Shown here: positions 10,001-17,963 of the stretch, piece after piece
Position numbering within the stretch: position 1 is the stretch's first letter
Layout of the letters: every line of letters starts with the position of its first letter
NCBI GenBank assembly: GCA_964466195.1
Contig: CAYXMQ010000004.1
Location: 1-64,000 of the forward strand
Source: PFJX01 sp964466195
GTDB lineage: Bacteria; Pseudomonadota; Gammaproteobacteria; Burkholderiales; Thiobacillaceae
Direction: 5' to 3'
Length of the DNA: 64,000 nucleotides
The notes under the pieces: generated by a model
Database searches by the model: none
What the model was told of the DNA's origin: nothing
Seen by the model: only the letters and a program-made list of their open reading frames with translations
Position numbers and translations under genes: made by a program

Positions 10001-10838
10001 CCAGGCCGATGCTGCCGATGACCACGCCGCCGCGCAGCAGCGGCAGGCCGAGAAACGCGTCGAGCGCGGGATGACCCTCGGGCAGGCGGCCGCTGCTGCG
10101 CGGATCATTGGCCGGGTCGTTGGCGATCACCGCCGCGCCGCTGACCACGGCCGCCGCCGCCAGCGTATCCAGGCCGCGGAAACGAAAACCACCGGGGGCG
10201 TAGCGGTCGTAGAAATTGCGGCTGGCCTCGTTCCAGGCGATGTTGGATATGGCCAGGGCTTGCAAATAGGGCGTGCCGTCGGGCTCGTGGCCCAGTTCCG
10301 CGATGTAGCCGTACTGGCTGCCGGTCAGCGCCAGGATGTCGCTCAGCGCGGCGTCGAAGATCGCTTCCGTGGCGTTGTCGTCGACATACAGCGTGAGCAG
10401 ACGACCGACGCACTGCAATATCGCCTGGTTGCGCCGCAGCGCCCGTTCCGCCCGCTTGCGCTCGGTGATGTCCACGGCCAGGCTGGCGACATGCGGGCGG
10501 CCATCGTGTTGTATCGGCACGCCGGTGCCGAAAAAAGTGCGGCGCGAGCCGTCGGCGACGATCAAATCCAGTTCCAAGCTCACCTGGCTGCCGGCCAGGA
10601 CCGCAGCCATCGCCTGCAACGCCTGCTCCATCTGGTCCGGCGGCACCGGCGTCAGGGGATCACAATGCGCCATGTCGGCATCGGTCAGACCGAAGATATC
10701 CAGATAGGCCCGATTCCAACCGGCGAAACGCCGCTCTGCATCGAACATGAAGAAAATGCCGGGAGCGACGTCGAGAATGGAGTCGACGCACCGGTTCACT
10801 GCAGTTTCAGAGTGTTCTGTACTGGGCGTCGGTTGCAT
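7095..10838 (-). CDS. PAS-GAF-PAS(4)-GGDEF-EAL cyclic-di-GMP protein
   Basis: 1247 residues, soluble. A PAS domain (about 15-135), a GAF domain (about 150-305, with GSQYGYIAELG and LPLLRGGVVIGSIGLANR), then four more PAS domains (about 330-815) precede GGDEF (RLGGDEFVILLEQ near 897, RxxD site RDED intact) and EAL (VEALVRWQRP near 1025, with NLSSRQF, LELEITES, IDDFGTGYSSL, KIDRSF, AEGVE). Both catalytic sites look complete. Starts MQPTPSTEHSE. The gene for the four-PAS paralogue follows after 12 bases, consistent with an operon. Ligands of the PAS and GAF domains cannot be told from sequence. Confidence 0.92.
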   Translation of the reverse strand: MQPTPSTEHSETAVNRCVDSILDVAPGIFFMFDAERRFAGWNRAYLDIFGLTDADMAHCDPLTPVPPDQMEQALQAMAAVLAGSQVSLELDLIVADGSRRTFFGTGVPIQHDGRPHVASLAVDITERKRAERALRRNQAILQCVGRLLTLYVDDNATEAIFDAALSDILALTGSQYGYIAELGHEPDGTPYLQALAISNIAWNEASRNFYDRYAPGGFRFRGLDTLAAAAVVSGAAVIANDPANDPRSSGRLPEGHPALDAFLGLPLLRGGVVIGSIGLANRAGGYDQALVDELQPVVEACAQLVEAGRNQLARRRAETALREQARELDAIIENIPNMLFVKDAETLRFVRFNRAGERMMGVSREALIGRSDYDLVPKEQADFYTACDRAVLASGEPLDIPEEPHTSMAGSRILHTRKVCIHDDDGRPRYLLGIAEDITERKQSEQTLKLYECMVSSMPDHLSVVDRDYRYAAVNRAYLDNHGLARQDIVGHSVAELLGQTLFDNVIKAKLDRCLAGESIHYQSWFEFRAAGRRFMDVTYSPHSDADGRIIGVVVAGRDMTELEQAHQALLESDLRFRQLVDQAADALYIHDQSGRLLDVNQRACDSLGYSKAELLGMAVLDVEQEIGAEQAFPLWQTLQPGQMLTLHGRHRRKDGSLFPVEIRLSCFDLQGQRLLTALARDVSERYQAEEKLRQAAAVFDNAQEGIMVTDRRARILAVNAAFCEITGYSEAEVIGQTPGKFKSGRHDALFYQAMWDALAKAGRWQGEVWDRRKDGEVYPKWLSISAVPDADGQVGRYVAMFADITHLKKSEARLEHLAHFDPLTDLPNRLLFHSRLEHALEQAKRHSQRLAVLFIDLDRFKTVNDSLGHPAGDELLVNVARRIRARLRDEDTLARLGGDEFVILLEQVGEAQLAAIVAQDLLQIMAMPVQLSGGHEVFIGGSIGISLYPDDAGEAVQLVRNADAALYQAKEEGRNTYRFYTESLTRVAQERLALEAQLRRALERDEFVLHYQPQVDVADNRLIGVEALVRWQRPEDGLIPPAQFIPLAEETGLIVELGEWVLRHACSQMRAWLDQGLPPFTLAVNLSSRQFQQGDLAARVRAVLEQTGLPAHLLELEITESAIMEQGNQAVVGLDALKALGVRLAIDDFGTGYSSLAYLKRFAVDTLKIDRSFVRDIPDDQNDMQIAASIIGMAHNLHLQVLAEGVETEAQLGFLQIHGCNTYQGYLFSRPLPAEELQALLRRPPL

Positions 10839-10883
10839 GGCAAGGCGGTTTCAATGAACGCTCATCGCAAGATAGCCACAGCA

Positions 10884-10897
10884 TCGGCGCGCGCCGA
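10884..10897. repeat. 14-base perfect palindrome upstream of the PAS-GAF gene
   Basis: TCGGCGCGCGCCGA lies in the 125-base spacer between the PilZ gene (stop 10964) and the PAS-GAF-GGDEF-EAL start at 10838. It could be a protein-binding site or a chance GC palindrome. Confidence 0.35.
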
Positions 10898-10963
10898 GAT
10901 AACTTGAGCCAACCGACACACGGCAACGACGCCGCCGCCCGATCTACCGCTTAAACATGACGC

Positions 10964-11647
10964 CTAACCGATCCGCCGGGCGATGGCGTGGTCGATGTAG
11001 TAATGCAGCAGCAGCGCATCGTTTTGCGCCAACGCGGCGAACTCGACGCCGTAATGCGCCAGACCGGCCGATTTCTCCACCCGGTTGCGCACCGTGGCAG
11101 GCAGGGTCAGTTGGCTGCTGGCCTCGTCCAACACCAATGGCAGCAGCAGACTCAGCGCATCGCCCTCGCTCCAGCCCTGCGCCGGCGCGGCCAACAGCGC
11201 GCCGGTCATGCTCAGGTCGAGCAGCAGCGCCGCCTGTTTTTCGGCGCCATGCACGACCGCCAGCGGCAGACGCAGTTTGACGCGATAGGACTTGCGCACC
11301 TGGCGCGCGTCGATATGCGTCGGCCAAGTGAAATGCACATAGGGGAAGGGATGGGTGCGCGCCCGCAGCACATGGCTGGTGAAGGCGTAGACATACATGC
11401 CTTCCACGGCATGAAACACAAAGGTCTGGCCGTTAGGCAACCACAGGCCCTTATCGTTGACGACAGGCAGGCTGACCAGCAGGCTTTTGCCCTGGATGGC
11501 GCCGATGAATTCCACTTGGTAACGCGCCGGCAGCGCCCCTGTAGCCTGCGGCCGCATGGACAGCGAAGCGCCCACCCGCAAGCCCATATCCTCGAACGCC
11601 AGGGCCGCTGCCGGGGCGGGATCACGCTCACCCCCGGGCATGCTCAT
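10964..11647 (-). CDS. YcgR-like PilZ cyclic-di-GMP receptor
   Basis: 227 residues. The N-terminal half has the YcgR-type flagellar-regulator fold pattern (LSMRPQATGALPARYQVEFIG, then GMYVYAFTSHVL). The C-terminal PilZ domain carries the ligand-binding RxxxR (in VRKSYRVKLRLP) and DxSxxG (DLSMTG) motifs, so cyclic-di-GMP binding is expected. In the family this protein acts as a brake or modulator at the flagellar motor or on pili and secretion. Its ATG at 11647 overlaps the stop of the upstream diguanylate cyclase by four bases (ATGA), which implies translational coupling of a cyclase with its receptor. A second in-frame ATG at 11641 is possible. Confidence 0.88.
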   Translation of the reverse strand: MSMPGGERDPAPAAALAFEDMGLRVGASLSMRPQATGALPARYQVEFIGAIQGKSLLVSLPVVNDKGLWLPNGQTFVFHAVEGMYVYAFTSHVLRARTHPFPYVHFTWPTHIDARQVRKSYRVKLRLPLAVVHGAEKQAALLLDLSMTGALLAAPAQGWSEGDALSLLLPLVLDEASSQLTLPATVRNRVEKSAGLAHYGVEFAALAQNDALLLHYYIDHAIARRIG

Positions 11648-12996
11648 TCCTCAGCCGAGGCTTCCAATTGTTCGCCCTGCGGAGCGTCGACGTCGTAGAT
11701 CCGGAAGGCATTGCGGCCGCCCTCCTTGGCCTGATACATCGCGATGTCGGCATGCTTCATCAGGCTCTGGGCGCTTTCCCCGTGCGCCGGGTAGAGTGCG
11801 ATGCCGACGCTGACGCCGATTTGCCGCTCCTGCCCGGCGAGCAGTATCGGCTGGTTCAACACCGCAAGCGTCTTGGCCGCAACGATCTGGGCATCGGCAG
11901 CCTCGCTCACTTCCGACAACAGAATGACGAACTCGTCGCCCCCCATGCGGGCGACGGTATCCGATTCGCGCACACATTCGCGCAAACGATCGGCGACGAC
12001 GATCAACAGCGCATCGCCGACATCGTGGCCGAGGGTGTCGTTGATCGCCTTGAAATGGTCCAGATCCAGGAACATCACGACGAACGGCAGTTTCTGCCGT
12101 TTCGCCCGCGCCAGGGTCTGCTCCAGGCGGTCGGCCAGCAGGCTGCGGTTGGGCAGACCGGTCAGCATGTCGTGATGCGCCATGAAATGGATGCGGACTT
12201 CCGCCTGCCGGCGTTCGCTGATGTCCTGGAAGGCGGCGACCGAGCCGATGATGTCTCCACCCCGGTGCAGCGGCGATGCCACGAAGGAAACCGGGAACAG
12301 CATGCCGTCGCGGCGTGTGAACCAGTCTTCCGGAATACGGTAGGTCTCGCCGGAATGGATGGACTGGTATACCGGACAATCGCTCAGCGGCACATAGGTG
12401 CCGTCTGGCTTCTGGAAGTGAAACGCCTCGTGCGCGTTCTTGCCGAGCAACTCCTCCTCGCGCCAACCCAGCATCCTTTCCGCCGCTCTGTTCATGAACG
12501 TCAGATTGCCGGCGCGGTCGAGCACATAAATGCCGTCCCCGAGTTCCGAAGTGATTTCGCGCAGCTTCGCCTCGCTTTCGCGCAACTCGGCTTCCGCCTG
12601 CTTGCGTTCGGTGATGTCGATGCCGGTACCAATCACATACTCCACCTCGCCGTGCGTATCCAGCAGCGCAGTATTGGACCAGGCGATGAGACGCGGCGCG
12701 CCGGTCTTGGTGCACCAGAGGTTGTCGCAGCGATTCGGGAAATTGCCCGCGGCCAGTTGATCGAATACCGCCCGCACCCGAGGTCTTTCCGCCTCGGGTA
12801 ACAGCTTGACCCAGTAGGGTTGCCCGAGCATCTCGGCCGCGGCGAATCCGGTGACCCTTTCGCACTCGGTATTGAAACGCACCACGCGGCCCTGGCGATC
12901 GAGCACGACCACCAGCGCGCCGATGGTATCCAGCACGGCGGCGATGAACTGATTCTCCGGACTCGGCACAGCCCCGGTCGGGCCCTGCTTGCTCAT
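11644..12996 (-). CDS. PAS-PAS-GGDEF diguanylate cyclase
   Basis: 450 residues from MSKQGPTGAVP. The ATG at 12996 has AAGGAG six bases upstream, which favours it over the longer frame from 13161. Two PAS domains (about 20-145 and 145-270) precede a GGDEF domain with RMGGDEFVILLSE near residue 351 and an intact RxxD inhibitory site (RESD). There is no EAL domain, so it should be a dedicated cyclase making cyclic-di-GMP from two GTP, with feedback control. Its stop overlaps the start of the PilZ receptor gene. No membrane segments. Confidence 0.92.
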   Translation of the reverse strand: MSKQGPTGAVPSPENQFIAAVLDTIGALVVVLDRQGRVVRFNTECERVTGFAAAEMLGQPYWVKLLPEAERPRVRAVFDQLAAGNFPNRCDNLWCTKTGAPRLIAWSNTALLDTHGEVEYVIGTGIDITERKQAEAELRESEAKLREITSELGDGIYVLDRAGNLTFMNRAAERMLGWREEELLGKNAHEAFHFQKPDGTYVPLSDCPVYQSIHSGETYRIPEDWFTRRDGMLFPVSFVASPLHRGGDIIGSVAAFQDISERRQAEVRIHFMAHHDMLTGLPNRSLLADRLEQTLARAKRQKLPFVVMFLDLDHFKAINDTLGHDVGDALLIVVADRLRECVRESDTVARMGGDEFVILLSEVSEAADAQIVAAKTLAVLNQPILLAGQERQIGVSVGIALYPAHGESAQSLMKHADIAMYQAKEGGRNAFRIYDVDAPQGEQLEASAEE

Positions 12997-13232
12997 TCTC
13001 GGCTCCTTAGAACGGATCGCCGCCGTCGAGACGATCAACCAATATTTTGAACTGAATGATGCCGCCCATGACGGCATTCTCCACACGAGACCCGACCTCC
13101 GCCACCACCTGTCAACCTGCTTCCGACCATGCCCCGTAGAGTGGCCGATTTTCACGGACATCGGTGGCCGAAAAAAGTGGAAAGGTCAATTTTTGAATGC
13201 GTCGACCTGAACGCCGTCCCCGGTTGTGCGCG
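12997..13232. other. Intergenic region with doubtful IS-end-like repeats
   Basis: 236 bases between the diguanylate cyclase start and the stop of the half-kinase gene. No gene seen. Between about 13140 and 13180 two copies of GTGGCCGA occur, followed by A/T runs (AAAAAAGTGG). This resembles the multiple short repeats at ends of some IS21-family elements, but there is no transposase fragment, so the assignment is weak. Confidence 0.3.
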
Positions 13233-14093
13233 TTAGTTCGCCCGTTGCCAGACTACGTATTCGTCACGGCGGACAAGCTGCTGCATGATCTTGCGCACCC
13301 GCCGCGCGCACTCGCGCGACTCGGCCAGCAGGCTCGCAACATCCGTGCGCAGCGGGGCCAGACCGCTTTCCTGGCGGCCGCCCGCGAGGGCGAATACGAG
13401 GGGGTCGATAGCCGGCTCGCTGCGCTCGTAGGCGGCGACGACGCCGATCAGGTCAGCCACATGGTGTTCCAGCGCGCGCAACTTGGAATACAGGTAGCCG
13501 ATTGGATGATGGCTTTCGTGCGCCATGCCGGCAGCGAGCTGGCCGACGGGTGCCATCTGCGCGGACTGTAGCAACCGGCTCTGCGCCTGCTGCAGTTCGC
13601 CGAGAAGGTTCTGCATATCTGCGGAAGTCTGTTGCAGTGCGCTTTCATGTCGTTTCCGATCTGTAATGTTGAGGTGGCTAACCACGGCGCCGGCGGCCTC
13701 CGGCAAAGGCGCAACCTGCATGCAAAAGCATTGCTGTTCACGCTCGCCGGGGCGGCAATACTGCAGGTTGAACGCCCCTGTCTCGCCGGCAAGAACCTGC
13801 CGCAGGCCGATCTCGGCCTCGGCGGCGCCGGCATGGCCGGCCTCGGCGCTGACGCGCACCACGGCCAGATAGTTCGTGCCGATGCCGCCGCCCGGCGTAC
13901 TGCCGAGATTATGTGCATGGCGGGTCCAGGCGCGATTGACCGCGACGATGACGCCGGCGGGGTCCAGTACCGCGATTTGCGCCGGCGAGTTTTCCTCCGG
14001 CACTGCCTGAAGCCTGCCGACCGACTCCGGCCGTTGGCGGCGTGCAGGGCGACAATCCGGTTCTGCGGCATCGAATTCATTTGTTTGGCACAT
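13233..14093 (-). CDS. PAS protein with a degenerate, truncated histidine-kinase region
   Basis: 286 residues from MCQTNEFDAAEPD; ATG 14093 has GGAG eight bases upstream. A PAS domain (about 40-165, IAVLDPAGVIVAVNRAWTRH) is followed by a coiled coil and a HisKA-like dimerisation segment, VGQLAAGMAHESHHPIGYL. The related kinase at 26046-27515 has AHEINNPIGYI at the same place, so the His-Glu pair survives while Ile-Asn-Asn became Ser-His-His. The similarity continues for about 90 residues and then stops; the whole ATP-binding domain is missing. It cannot phosphorylate itself alone. It could be a decaying kinase, or a PAS-controlled dimerisation partner or phosphotransfer domain. The frame is open and has a good ribosome site. 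Confidence 0.75.
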   Translation of the reverse strand: MCQTNEFDAAEPDCRPARRQRPESVGRLQAVPEENSPAQIAVLDPAGVIVAVNRAWTRHAHNLGSTPGGGIGTNYLAVVRVSAEAGHAGAAEAEIGLRQVLAGETGAFNLQYCRPGEREQQCFCMQVAPLPEAAGAVVSHLNITDRKRHESALQQTSADMQNLLGELQQAQSRLLQSAQMAPVGQLAAGMAHESHHPIGYLYSKLRALEHHVADLIGVVAAYERSEPAIDPLVFALAGGRQESGLAPLRTDVASLLAESRECARRVRKIMQQLVRRDEYVVWQRAN

Positions 14094-14204
14094 GGCCTTC
14101 TCCCATTTCGCACGCGCCGGACAGCCGCTCGCCGACGACGAGGGCATCGGCTGGCATGTGGCGCACTGGATCAAAGGTCGTGAACGGCTGTCGGGACTGC
14201 GCCG

Positions 14205-17200
14205 TCATGCTGAATGGCCTGGTCGCATCGAGCGCGCCTGTTCAACCACCCCCGCCATAAACGCCTCCGCCGGCATCGGCCGGCCATACAGATACCCCTG
14301 GGCGATGTCGCAATCGAGCCCGCGCAAATACTGCAACTGGCCCTCCGTTTCGACGCCCTCGGCGACCACGCGCAGTCCCAGGCTGTGCGCCAGGGCGATC
14401 ACCGCGGCGGCGATGGCGGCGCTGTCGCGGTTGGTCTCGATGTCGACGACAAAGGAACGGTCGATCTTGAGTACATGCAACGGAAACCGTTTCAGGTAGG
14501 CCAGGCTGGAATAGCCGGTGCCGAAGTCATCGACCGCCAGACTGAAGCCGAGACGGGTCAGTTCGTCGAGCAGGCTTGCGGCTTCTTCCGGGTTCTGCAT
14601 CAGGCTGGTTTCGGTGATTTCAAGCTCCAGCCAGTCCGCCGGTATGGCGCAATCATCGACAGCGGCACGGATCATCGCGACGATATTGGACTGCCGGAAC
14701 TGGCGCGGCGACAGATTCACCGCCACCCTCACTTCGGGCAGAGCGGCTTCGCGCCAGCTGCGCATTTGAGTGCAAACTCGGCGCAACACCCATTCGCCGA
14801 TGGGGACGATGAGCCCGGTTTCTTCGGCCAACGGAATGAAAGCGGCTGGAGACACCAGGCCGAGTTGCGGATGCTGCCATCGCAGCAAAGCCTCTGCGGC
14901 GATGATGCGGCCGCTGACTGCATCGACTTGCGGCTGGTAATACAGGATCAGTTCATCGCCCTTGACGGCATTGCGCAGATCGTTTTCCAGACGCAGGCGG
15001 TCGATCGCGTCGGCATTCATTTCCTGCGCGTAGAAGCGGTAACCGTTGCAGCCCGCCTCCTTGGTGCGGTACATGGCGGTGTCGGCGTTCTTGAGCAGGG
15101 TGGCGACATCGCGCCCGTCGCGCGGATAGACGCTGATGCCGATGCTGCCGGTCACCGTCAACGCGTGCCCCTCGACCGACATCGGCTGGGTGATGGCGGC
15201 GAGCAGAGCGGGCAACACCTTGGTGATGTCGGACTCCCGGTTCAGGTCGTTGAGGACAACCACGAATTCGTCGCCGCCGACCCGCGCCACCGTATCGACA
15301 GTGCGCACCGCCGCGTGCAGACGCTGGGCCATGACGGCGATCAACTGATCGCCGGCGGCGTGGCCGAGGCTGTCGTTGATGTTCTTGAAGCGGTCGATAT
15401 CGACGAACAACACGGCCATTTCGCAATGCGTGCGCTCGGCATAAGCGATGGCCTGGCCGATGCGATCCTGCAGCAGACTCCGATTCGGCAGACCGGTCAG
15501 GCTATCGTGGGTGGCCATGTGCAGCAGGTTTTGTTCCGCCTGTTTCTGCTCGCTGATGTCGTTCTGGACGCCGACGAAATGGGTGACCACGCCGTCGTTG
15601 TCGCGTACCGGCGCGACGTACAGCTCATTCCAGAACAGGCTGCCGTCCTTGCGATAATTGCGCAGTACGACGCGCGCCTCGGTGCGCTCGGCAATCGCCT
15701 GGCGCAGCAACAGCGTGGCGGGCTGGTTGGGATCTTTGCCGTGCAGAAAACGGCAATTGCGCCCCAATACTTCTTCCGCGCGGTAGCCGGTAATGCGCTC
15801 GAAAGCCGGATTGGCGTAGACCACCGGATTGTCCGGCTGCCGGCAATCGGTAATCAGAATGCCGTTGCCGCTCGCCTCGATCGCCCGTTGCGACAGATGC
15901 AGCGTCGCTTCCGTCCGCTTGCGCGGGGAGATGTCCTCGATCACCGAAATGAAGTATTTCGGCTGGCCGTCCGCCGTGCGCACCAGCGATTCGGTGACGC
16001 TGACCCAGACCGGCTCGCCGGCCCGGCGCAGAAAACGTTTTTCCAGGCTGTAGCTGTCGGACTCGCCGTCGATCATGCGTTGCCGCATTGCCAATTCTCT
16101 GGCCAGGTCCTTGGGGTGCGTGATGCCCTGAAAATTCAGTTGCAGCATTTCCTCGCAGGTATAGCCGAGGATCTCGCTCAGCTTGCGATTGACCCGCAGC
16201 AAGCAGCCATCCGGCGCCACATGCGCAATGCCGACGGCGGCTTGCTGGAAGGTGGCGCGGAAACGCTCCTCGCTCTCTTTCAGTTCGATTTCCGCTTGAT
16301 TGCGCAGGCTGTTGTCGCGCGCCACCGCCACCAGCATGTCGCGCCCTTCGGAATGAAAAGCGCGCAGCGCCACCTCGACCGGAAAGCTGCTGCCGTCCTT
16401 GCACCGGTGCAGCGTTTCGATGCGCCCCGCGCACGCTGCACTGGCCCGGATCGCATCGAAACGCTGTTCCAGTTCAGTCCGCGACAACCGGGTTTTGATG
16501 TCGTGCGGCCCCATGGCCAGCAGTTCGCTGCGCGCATAGCCCAATCGCTTGCAGGCCGATTCGTTGACATCGACGAAGCGCATGTCGGCGCGGTCGATCA
16601 GATAGATGGCGTCTTCCGAGGCGTCCAGCGCGGTGCGAAAGCGGGCCAGGCTTTCCTCGGCATGCACGCTTTCGGTCTCGTCCTGCAACTGGATGATCAA
16701 CGCGGGCGCCTCGTCGATCAATGTCGCCGACAGCGCCACCGCCAGGATGCGGCCGTTCAGCGCCGGCAAAGGCCCCAGTTGCAGCGCGCGCGCGGCCGGT
16801 GTTGTCCGCAACGCCTGGCTCGCCAGCTTCGCCAGGGCGGGGCTGGCAATCACCTGCTCCAGCGTCTGGCCGACGATCGGCGCGGTTTCCGCCAGGCCGA
16901 GCATGCCGCGCGCGGCCAGATTGATGGTCAACAGGCGCAAGTCGGCATCGAGCACCAACAGGCCGCTGGGCATGGTGCAGATGATGCGGTCGGCATAATG
17001 CTTCAGTTCCCGCAGCGCTTTCAGATCGGCCTCAAAGTAGCTGTCCAGCGCCAGACCGATGTCGAACATCACGATTTTCAGCAGCGAATCGTAGGTCACC
17101 AGAAACTGCGCCGCATCCGCTTCGCACTGATCCCACAGCAGCGGCATCAGATCAGATAGATATTTGCGATAGGCGCCGATGTACCACTTCGGCTCCAGGC

Positions 17201-17573
17201 CGATACGCTGGTGCACCCGGCCGACGCGCACCCGGTTTTCCACATAGGCGTCGCCGTATTCGCCGGCGGTCAGGCTGCAAAAATATTCGGATTGGGCGCG
17301 TTTGAGCTGGGCCAGCGACTGCTCATCGGCCAACAAACTGCGCAAGCCCTCGAAGCTGAGCAGATGGCGATAGAACGCCGTGGTAAAGGCGTCGCCGACC
17401 GGCGCCAGCCCGGCATGCAGTTCGGCCAGCCGGCTGGCATCCTGCTGCGTGAGTTCCAGGAAAGCCTTGCGTTCGGCGATGTCGTGCGCATCGAAGCTTA
17501 GGCCGACTTCGTCGGTCCGCGCAGGTTTGCCCGGCGCAGCAGCCAGCGAAATCAAGGACTGTTTGGCCTTCAT
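14205..17573 (-). CDS. Globin-coupled PAS-GGDEF-EAL sensor
   Basis: About 1122 residues. The N-terminal 25-190 is a sensor globin: VHQRIGLEPKWYIGAYRKYL supplies the proximal haem-ligating histidine (about His121) and the typical IGLxPxWYIGAY signature. It should bind haem and sense oxygen or a similar gas. Four PAS-like domains follow (first one, about 195-300, divergent), then GGDEF (RVGGDEFVVVLND near 764; RxxD site RTVD intact) and EAL (AEALLRW near 892, NLSPRQF, LELEITETSL, VDDFGTGYSSL, KIDRSF, AEGVE). Both enzymatic sites look complete. The ATG at 17573 has GAGG seven bases upstream; a GTG at 17606 would add 11 residues. Most globin-coupled cyclases lack such a long PAS and EAL tail. Confidence 0.9.
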   Translation of the reverse strand: MKAKQSLISLAAAPGKPARTDEVGLSFDAHDIAERKAFLELTQQDASRLAELHAGLAPVGDAFTTAFYRHLLSFEGLRSLLADEQSLAQLKRAQSEYFCSLTAGEYGDAYVENRVRVGRVHQRIGLEPKWYIGAYRKYLSDLMPLLWDQCEADAAQFLVTYDSLLKIVMFDIGLALDSYFEADLKALRELKHYADRIICTMPSGLLVLDADLRLLTINLAARGMLGLAETAPIVGQTLEQVIASPALAKLASQALRTTPAARALQLGPLPALNGRILAVALSATLIDEAPALIIQLQDETESVHAEESLARFRTALDASEDAIYLIDRADMRFVDVNESACKRLGYARSELLAMGPHDIKTRLSRTELEQRFDAIRASAACAGRIETLHRCKDGSSFPVEVALRAFHSEGRDMLVAVARDNSLRNQAEIELKESEERFRATFQQAAVGIAHVAPDGCLLRVNRKLSEILGYTCEEMLQLNFQGITHPKDLARELAMRQRMIDGESDSYSLEKRFLRRAGEPVWVSVTESLVRTADGQPKYFISVIEDISPRKRTEATLHLSQRAIEASGNGILITDCRQPDNPVVYANPAFERITGYRAEEVLGRNCRFLHGKDPNQPATLLLRQAIAERTEARVVLRNYRKDGSLFWNELYVAPVRDNDGVVTHFVGVQNDISEQKQAEQNLLHMATHDSLTGLPNRSLLQDRIGQAIAYAERTHCEMAVLFVDIDRFKNINDSLGHAAGDQLIAVMAQRLHAAVRTVDTVARVGGDEFVVVLNDLNRESDITKVLPALLAAITQPMSVEGHALTVTGSIGISVYPRDGRDVATLLKNADTAMYRTKEAGCNGYRFYAQEMNADAIDRLRLENDLRNAVKGDELILYYQPQVDAVSGRIIAAEALLRWQHPQLGLVSPAAFIPLAEETGLIVPIGEWVLRRVCTQMRSWREAALPEVRVAVNLSPRQFRQSNIVAMIRAAVDDCAIPADWLELEITETSLMQNPEEAASLLDELTRLGFSLAVDDFGTGYSSLAYLKRFPLHVLKIDRSFVVDIETNRDSAAIAAAVIALAHSLGLRVVAEGVETEGQLQYLRGLDCDIAQGYLYGRPMPAEAFMAGVVEQARSMRPGHSA

Positions 17574-17959
17574 GCCGGCGCCTCGACCGCGGTCAAGTTG
17601 CGACACGAGCCAGGCCGGCGCAATTCACGACGACAGAAAAAACAAACCCAGACATTCATTGGCGCTCCCGAATACCGCACTGGAAATCGCTAACGAGGTC
17701 TGGGTCAGCGCTACGCGGAAAATCGTAGTCAGTAATGCCATGATTTACAAGCGGGAATATTCTCGCCATGATTTCCCGCACCGTTGGCGCCGGGAGGCGA
17801 TGCCGCCGCGGCGCCGCCGATTGCAGAAGCTCTATTACGAAAGTTCTATTTGCGAAGCCGCCTCCATGCCGTTCGGGCGGCGTCTGTCGAACGGGCTTCC
17901 AACTTCACAGGGATCAATATGATCGGCCGCTTCGAGCGAGACAACATGGCGCAAGCACG
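17574..17959. other. Divergent intergenic region between globin sensor and REC-PAS kinase
   Basis: 386 bases holding the promoters of both divergent units. No RNA gene or conserved operator was recognised. A short leader frame at 17919-17963 is listed separately. An open frame extending the kinase to 17768 exists but its translation is Arg/Cys/Gly-rich and unlike any domain. Confidence 0.45.
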
Positions 17960-17963
17960 ATGA
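17919..17963 (+). CDS. Possible 14-residue leader peptide overlapping the kinase start
   Basis: ATG at 17919 with AGGGA eight bases upstream encodes MIGRFERDNMAQAR and stops at a TGA that overlaps the ATG of the REC-PAS kinase (ATGA, 17960-17963). The kinase itself has no good ribosome site, so coupling through this leader is plausible. No similarity known; it could be chance. Confidence 0.35.
   Translation: MIGRFERDNMAQAR

Noticed and set aside
7644..10907. Very long (1087-codon) plus-strand frame opposite the PAS-GAF-GGDEF-EAL gene
   Set aside because: Exactly mirrors the real gene's codons; low-complexity Gln/His/Asp/Ala translation and no family match. The same applies to similar frames at 4212-7157, 14214-17159, 17846-21469 (minus), 28847-30298, 32068-33849 and 34107-36632 (minus).
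17768..17959. N-terminal extension of the REC-PAS kinase
   Set aside because: The 64 extra residues are Arg/Cys/Gly-rich with no domain, and the receiver domain starts right after the ATG at 17960.
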